In this document: positions 57,708 through 64,000 of the stretch, piece by piece
Layout: every line of letters begins with the position of its first letter
Numbering within the stretch: position 1 is the stretch's first letter
NCBI GenBank assembly: GCA_963920765.1
Contig: OY987242.1
Location: forward strand, 19,802,002-19,866,001
Source: Ulota crispa
Lineage: Eukaryota; Streptophyta; Bryopsida; Orthotrichales; Orthotrichaceae
Reading direction: 5' to 3'
Length of the DNA: 64,000 nucleotides
Notes under the pieces: model-generated
Database searches by the model: none
Told to the model about the DNA's origin: nothing
What the model saw: the letters and a program-made list of their open reading frames with translations, nothing else
Position numbers and translations under genes: made by a program

Positions 57708-58352
57708 TTAACCCCTCAACGCCCCTGGAATTTTGGAGTATGTCAGAATTTGCTTGAAAGTGAACAAAAAGTTTGTTTTTTGATCAATCTTATTAATTTT
57801 CTTTGAAAGGGAACCATACAAATTCAAGGTAGGCTTGTTATAGATCACATAGGAAAAGAAACCACAACTATATCACTTATGGATTGAAAGATTATAATGT
57901 TTGATTATGAGGGTGTTAAAATGGTGAAAGTGATTTGAAGTCTTTCAATCCTCTTTTTGCATCTCAAACCTACAATTGAGAGTACCAAAATATATGAGTA
58001 TGTAAAGTATAACATGCACAACCCCAATCAATTTACAGCTTCTCAAAATCTATTTTACAATTTTTTAAAATAAGTTTTTAAGTTGACTTTTTCCCCAATT
58101 TCTAGTGTACTTGAGGCTCATTTCCAAGAGCCTTCAACACTAGAAAGCAAAGATTTGCAAAGGACACCCTTGCACAAAATCTTGAATAGACAAATCATAT
58201 TAATTCATTTTCAAGATCAGACTCTTGATGCTAAAACTATGCTTTAATTTAAATATAACCATAACCACTAAAAAAATCTTAGAGAAACTTTGGGCACCCT
58301 TGAATAAAATTTACAGGGGTGCAGTTTGAGCCCCTTGGGTGATGAGGCTTAA
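57708..58352 (+). mobile_element. TTAA-flanked piggyBac-like non-autonomous element, copy G
   Basis: It begins TTAACCCCTCAACGCCCCTG. The right end, at GATGAGGCTTAA, is degenerate but ends in TTAA (58349-58352). Its interior is homologous to the copy at 21312-22035 over about 350 bases, so the two form one subgroup. It is non-coding. Confidence 0.6.
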
Positions 58353-61300
58353 TTCAAATGCTAATTAAAAAATTCTACAATACACCAAAAGTCATGATTA
58401 CAGTATCATCAAAAAGATAATCAAGTCAAGGTTTTGTGTCAAGTTCCAATTCCTAAATGAGTGAAATATGAGTTAGTTATCAAGGTTTCAATGAGGTAAG
58501 GTCAAGGTTCCGCCCAAATTTGAAAATGCCCTATTATCACTGCCTTGTCACTTCCTTGGAGGTTTTCATTGTTATACATGATAATATTTTGTCATTTTCA
58601 TCTTTGAACTTCTTCTTCCTTTTCTTGACCTCTATGGTCATTCACAAGTGCTAACTTAGTTGACAATTTTCATTTATTTTTGGTATTTTGCAACTGACGT
58701 TGCTGTAACTAAGGCATTGGAGCAATAAATTGTATATCTAACTAAGGTCTTCATAGCTAATACGCTATATTTTTGCAAATTTTGGTCAAATGGAACAAAA
58801 ATTGCACTCCTAATAAAGGACTCCAATACCTTTCTTACAATACTTGTAATTTTGGATTTGAAACAAAACCCTAAAAGATATGAATTTTTGAAGATGGAGA
58901 GGTGATAATAGGGGTGGAGCGATCAGACAATAGGGTAAACTACCTGTAAGCCTTCTTCATGAAAAGGCCTCGTGTTGTGAAGCCCGATTATTTTTTGCCA
59001 ATGGTGCAACAAAAATGAGATATTTTAGCTTCTCAATCCTAGGATATTATGACGGTAGGGGATGCGCAAATTATAGTTTGACAGCACTGAGTTGGTAAAA
59101 AGGTGATTTTGGAGTGGAAAAAGAGCAGAAAGTTTAGAGTTTGGAGTGAAGGGGATAAAATCGGCGACCGTTGAGGAAAATCCGGATCAATCCTGGAAGT
59201 GGAGGAAAATTACCGAGGAAGCGTGGAAAACTCCTTGAACGCAGCTAAGCTACAGATTTGTCAGGGACCTATACTCTCGGGGTAGGGGAGGGGGTTCCGA
59301 ACCTTTAACTGTGTGTATGTGTTGAAGAATGTGACTCTGACATCAGAGTTAGACTTTGGATTTCCAAAGTCAAAAATTACAAAACAAAACGTTCACATCT
59401 TCCCGAGGTCTGCGGGTGCCGGCATGCGGCAAGAGAACCGCCAAAGCATCCGGCGCGGAATAGTTTAGTTCTAGAAGCTTTCGGGAGTAGCGTGAGCCGT
59501 GAGGAAGGCTGGAAGCGCCTCGAAGCGTTCAATGGCCTCCGGTGTTGCCACATGGGGGGGACAGTTTCCAGGCGTGCAACAGACACTTCACCAGTTCACC
59601 CTGCCTGCCTCTCTGCCTCCACTGTGACGGAGTCCACTCTTCAGGCTCAGCCAGGCAGTCCGCCACACAGTAGTAGTAACCTGGAGGAAAGATTCCCTCG
59701 CTCTCTCCATTTCCTCATGATCGTGCTTAGAGAGAATCTGGGCATGAATCACCCTTATCAGTCTCGCCGGCCGTGACACCGTACTCACAGGCATCCACCA
59801 GAATCTCCCATTTTAAAATCTGACAATATTAGTAGTCCCCAGTGCCTCACTTGCGTCACGACTTTCTCACCTGGCCCTATGAACAGATAGCGTAAGAGTG
59901 GCCACATTTGGTAGTTGGTAAGTTAAGCTACATTCCCAACGCCTTGATAAAGCTTGCATGCAGGGATGCCGATTGCACAGGGCTTTGAGATTTAGATGGG
60001 ATGTCTGTGAGACGTGGCTGATGGTGAAGTTTTATGCAAGCAGCTGGTGACCGGATACAAATCTTTGCAGAGGAGCAATCTGCTTCCTGCCTGCAGACGT
60101 AGTGACGTACTGCAGCAGCAGTAGCAGCACCCAGGAATGGCCAGGATAATAAGTGATGAGAACAATAATGGTGATGATGATGATAATGGTTCGCTTTCGC
60201 TTGCAGCTCCTGCTTGGCTTGCTTGCTTGCTTTCAACAAGGCTTGTCCAAAGAGGCCATCTTCGTCACGATCAGCACATGCCAAGGAGGAAAGAACAACA
60301 GGCAGCAGCCCTGCCTTACCATGGAGCCCAGAGTTCCGTGACAGGCGATCAATCTCGGGTTGCAAGCAGCAGACGCGCAGGCTGCACAACAACGCCATTA
60401 AGTGGTCCGCCTCAGTCCTCTGCCTGTACAATAATTGGCACCCTGACTCCACCTGTGAGCGCGGAAGGAAGTGAAAGATGGCGGACCGCAATTGACACTT
60501 GATAGCGGTCCTCCCCTTGGCTCCAGATCTTCCAATAATCAACGCCAAATCTCACTGCGTTGGCGATTACGGTTTTACTTAAGGGTCATAGTTAATTAAG
60601 AACGAGGCAAGGTCGCTGTCCTGACCACCGTCATACCTCTGACCCTCCTCCTAACTTACCCATTGCACAATCTCCCTGGCCTGCAGTGGTGATGAGAATC
60701 TGGGGTGGATCCGATGGCAGGGTCCATGTGTACCCCCGCGCAGTTTGGTCTTGACTGGCCGTACCTAAAGAAGGAAAGTAACTTCAGTAGGAAGGTCGTC
60801 AACTCATGATAGCCACCAAGTTCCGTCAAGTTAGAGGAAGCTAAGTTAAGTCGAGTTACTAGAGCCATCAGAGCGCAGTATGGGAGGGTGATGGCGCTGA
60901 CAAGAAGGGCTACACGGGCTAATTAGCTGGATGAAGTAAGCCGGTGAAACGACCGAGGACAGCGTGGCAGCTGAAAGCAATGCAGTACCCATTCAAACGA
61001 GGCCACACGCTTGTGGGTGTACGCCACTTGAATAGGCCAATTAACTTCCCAGTAAACTCTCATAAGTGGTTTGAAAGCCACAACCATGTGAAGCGTGCCG
61101 TGATATGAGAAGGCGACCCGGTTTGAATTTATCATTTACTAACTTCACATGGTGTTGGGGGATTTTCGGATATGTAGCCTACTGTACGCTGCAGGCCACG
61201 CTGATGGCGTTGGGCTTCAACCCGTGCAAGACATCCTGTTGAATGCGTAACTTATTCGGCAGTACTCCAGTTAGTGCAACCATTGCCAGATTTGCAGACA

Positions 61301-61814
61301 CGAACTGCATTGAGTGGCACACAACAGACTGAGGGGTAGTTGATAATGGGTCGTAGGATGGCAGGCACCAACTTCAATAATAATATTGTTACCAATTGGC
61401 ATTGGCACCAACGACACAACCACCACGGTGTGTCAAGAGTCCGTCAGTCAGTCAGTCAGTCGCAAGAAACGTGAACCCAGTACCTTTCCAAAAAAAAAAT
61501 GGGTGCATGTACAACTTAACGTGGACGTGGTCGCAAACACTCACGATCACTAGTTAGGAACTACTGTTCAGAACTTTGAGAAAAAACTGGCGGGATGCAC
61601 AACCCATACACCCACCATCATCAATTGCCCCACAATTGTGTGCATGGCACTGGAAACCCTAAATGTCACACCCTAAAAACTGTTCCGAACGTATCCCGAT
61701 AAGGAGGATTGATTGAGAGTCTCGAGTATATGGTTTAATTGAATTTGGAATTTCTGGCGGGCTAGCCCCACTAAGAAGGTCTTAGCATGGTTTTAACAGG
61801 AATGTAAGAGTCGG
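58353..61814. other. Intergenic, downstream of the RING gene
   Basis: From 58.35 to 59.2 kb it is AT-rich and empty. From 59.25 to 61.75 kb the composition is balanced and there are several overlapping open frames on both strands. The longest is minus 60548-59928, about 206 codons but without an ATG near its 5' end. None shows a domain, splice-consistent structure or family resemblance. A GATGAT-type repeat lies at about 60150-60190. The stretch next to 61815 should contain the RING gene's 3' untranslated region. A non-coding transcript or rapidly evolving gene cannot be excluded. Confidence 0.4.
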
Positions 61815-63006
61815 TCATGACATGTAGACCTGAACGCTGGCGTTCTTGCGAGTTCGGCACAAAGGGCAAGCGTGAAGCTGCCCCTCGCAATCCTGGCACA
61901 GGCACAGATGTCGGCAGGGCAGGAGCAGCATCGACACGTCGTTGCATCGGCACACTCGGCAAGTGCGCTGCTCCCGGAGCTCCTTGTTCTCGTTGAACGT
62001 CCGAATGTGGGCGTCGGTCCTGTCGTCGACGTAAGAGGAAGCGCAGTCATCCGCCTCGCTATCGCCGCACCCTTCCTTGCTCTGCTCGCGGCTCAGTGGG
62101 AATGCGTTTTGCTGCTGCTGCTGCTGCGCTTGCTGTAAATTGGTCCGGAGGAGGTTTACCATGGCCTCGGTGTTGCGCAACTTGGTCTGCCAGTGATGCG
62201 ACTCCGCATTCAGTTGCGTGAAGCGTTCCATGAGCTCATGGTTCTGCCGTTTGACTCTCTCCATTTCCACATCCTTCTCGCGCAGCCGACGCGAAAATCC
62301 TTCCTCGGCGGCCGCCACCAGCCGGCGTGCATGCCGTTGCCTCTTCTCCTCCAGAAAGGTCTTCAACTGCTCGTTCTGCAATCACCGAAAACATCGCATA
62401 TTAAGCGCCCGCACCACGGAGAGACATGAGCACTCGAAATGAATTATGTTTCGAAATGAATGTTACCTGAATTTTCAAAAGCTGCTCAATCTCGTCGCGT
62501 TCTTGCTGCTGCACATGCGTGCCAAGATTCTCCGCCATGTTGAACACTAGGTTGCGGGTGGCTTCTACTCGTCCGCTGGTGGAGACGGGCGAAGTGGAAC
62601 GCAACCGATCATCCTCGAACGTCAGACGCAGTCCTGTCGAGACGCCTGCGGTGGACTGGGGGTTCACCACAGATCCAGGGCCGGTATTGTTATTTTGGAA
62701 GTCGATCACATTCACCAGCAACTGTTGCTGTGGCTGTTGCTGCTGTTGCCATTGATTTCGAAGGTCTTCAGCTTCGCGAGACCTCTTCCTGGAGGCACCC
62801 AAAAGATTGGTGTTCCCCGCAATTTGCTTCTCCCCGCCGTTCAAAAGCGACATATCGAGCTGGGGTGCGTATCCATGACGACCACCTGCCACTGTATCGC
62901 GGAGTCAGTCGGAGAACGGAAAAAGAATCAGTTCAACCATTTGAGGACCAATTCTTGTCGAAGACTCACATGGATTGAAAAGCCCGTATTGATTCGATCC
63001 GGTCAT
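61815..63006 (-). CDS. BOI-type RING E3 ubiquitin ligase
   Basis: It belongs to the plant BOI/BRG family of single-RING ubiquitin ligases, whose Arabidopsis members act in stress, cell-death and gibberellin responses. The exons are 63006-62970, 62891-62467 and 62375-61815, with GT-AG borders in phase and 340 residues. After a short start come basic KRSREAED, polyglutamine, VSTGLRLTFEDD and a helical stretch (LKTFLEEKRQRH, RRLREKDVEMERVKRQNHEL) typical of the family. Then come LLRTNLQQAQQ, KEGCGDSEADDCASSY and the C-terminal RING, residues about 292-340. It has CRVC, LLLPCRHLCLC, DCE and CPLC, all metal ligands present, and ends SVQVYMS. The ATG at 63006 is the first in frame. The frame stays open upstream to about 63165 (FAVNQNAFNLAKFQ), which resembles family N-termini, so an upstream exon or start is possible. 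Polyglutamine lengths are likely variable. Confidence 0.88.
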
Positions 63007-64000
63007 GGTGGGCGGATTCTGGAACTTCGCGAGATTGAACGCGTTCTGATTCACCGCAAAGCTCCGATCTTCGATACCGGCCAGAGCTGCTCTCGTATTC
63101 CTGATCCAATTCAAACCCAACCACCAATCAGCTTCCCCGTGGCCGCTCGTCCCAATTGCAAACACACAAAATCACAAGCTCCAAGAATTGGAAAGGAGAT
63201 CAATCGAGATTAAGACCTAGCGGTGGCGTCGAGAAGAATGCCGGTGGACGCGAACTGTGACTGCACTGCCATTGAAATAAGCCCAATCTGCGCCCCGAAA
63301 TTCGAATCCCAGACTAATCTTATCTATGCACCCCAAAAGGGCTATCCAGCCCTTACAAGAGCCACGACGTCGTACAACGTCGGTTGCGCGGCCACCCAAA
63401 GTACTTTCTTTGCGCAATTCACGATCAGGATGCGCCAATTCCTTGTGATAGAGGACCCCCACAAAGGGCAAGAAGATCGTCACGTCCGGAATGGCAAGAT
63501 CTTGGCGCTTCCTTGCACCAATTGGCAGAGGTACTAGTCACGACCCAAGGTAGAGGTAGAGCAGGTGGTTGACGTACTCCTCGCCACACCAGGAGACCAT
63601 CGAGGCGCTTGTACACTCACGAGGGAAAGAGGCAAAGAAAAGCACATTCAAGCGAGGTATGGCGGAAGGAGGAAGGAAGAAAGAAGGAAGGCACTAACTA
63701 CTCCTACTACTACTACCAGAGTACCACCACCACCAAGAAAACGCAGTCCTCACATGGACGCGCCAGAGGATGGACCTGATGATTTACAATTGCAGTAGAC
63801 GCCAGAAAGATCGCCAGACAAAGAGGGAACCATTCTCTCCGCAGCCTTCTCCGCAGCAGAAGGTAAGCTTAGAGCGCCTCCAGCGCGCCCGCCAGCCCGG
63901 GCGCTGCAGCTCGGCAGGGCAGCGGAGCGCGAGACAGGGTTGGCTCAGGCTGCACTGGCCCACTGGTGCTCAGGCTGGCTCAGCTGGAGGTTCCGGTTGG
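63007..64000. other. 5' flank of the RING gene
   Basis: This is a GC-balanced region upstream of the minus-strand RING gene, probably its promoter and leader. Overlapping short frames on both strands have no family resemblance. A purine-rich AGGAAGG tract lies at about 63664-63690 and ACTACTACTACC at about 63706-63717. No gene was recognised up to the window edge. Confidence 0.4.

Noticed and set aside
59928..60548. Minus-strand open frame of about 206 codons
   Set aside because: It starts at TTG, has a low-complexity His run from a GATGAT repeat, no domain resemblance and competing frames on the other strand. It is described in the intergenic entry only.
1..64000. CRISPR arrays, operons, rRNA or tRNA genes, LTR retrotransposons
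   Set aside because: None was seen. The window is eukaryotic nuclear DNA, and no spaced-repeat array, intact tRNA fold or reverse transcriptase frame was found by eye.

Overview
This is a nuclear segment of a land plant. It is AT-rich and gene-poor. Five protein-coding loci can be supported: a subtilase-like serine protease (minus, broken by a nonsense codon), a DUF1475 membrane protein (plus, 4 exons), a thylakoid-type C-terminal processing peptidase (minus, 14 exons), a large coiled-coil protein that best resembles the cilium and centriole protein CEP162 (plus, 16 exons), and a BOI-type RING E3 ligase (minus, 3 exons). I rebuilt the spliced genes by requiring GT-AG borders (one GC-AG), phase agreement at every junction and an open reading frame. 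I had no transcript data. The plant families (DUF1475, BOI, plastid CTP) fix the kingdom. A CEP162-like gene would fit a lineage that still makes flagellated sperm, such as a bryophyte, lycophyte, fern, cycad or Ginkgo. The short introns (about 110-700 bases) favour a bryophyte or lycophyte over a gymnosperm. That last step is inference.

Layout: 1-4.4 kb is intergenic with two TTAA-flanked elements; 4.44-6.84 kb is the subtilase locus; 6.9-22.6 kb is intergenic and holds most of the inverted-repeat elements; 22.64-23.77 kb is DUF1475; 24.3-25.9 kb is a G-run foldback pair; 26.66-27.28 kb is a TTAA-flanked element abutting an orphan exon-like reading frame; 27.69-33.29 kb is the peptidase; 33.3-42.6 kb is intergenic and the CEP162-like upstream region; 42.62-50.74 kb is the CEP162-like gene; 50.7-61.8 kb is intergenic with four more elements; 61.8-63.0 kb is the RING gene. 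The genes do not form a cluster with a shared role. They are ordinary dispersed plant genes.

The most unusual content is the repeat population. At least eight elements of about 0.24-0.95 kb begin TTAA-CCCCTAAA or a close variant and end in the inverse. Direct TTAA flanks with CCC termini are the signature of the piggyBac superfamily, which to my knowledge is poorly documented in land plants. The copies fall into at least three internal-sequence groups and none encodes a transposase. Alongside them are several TA-flanked foldbacks, including an 889-base element with CAGT termini and a near-perfect 185-base hairpin inside a peptidase intron, and a 300-base element with a 9-base target duplication of Mutator type.
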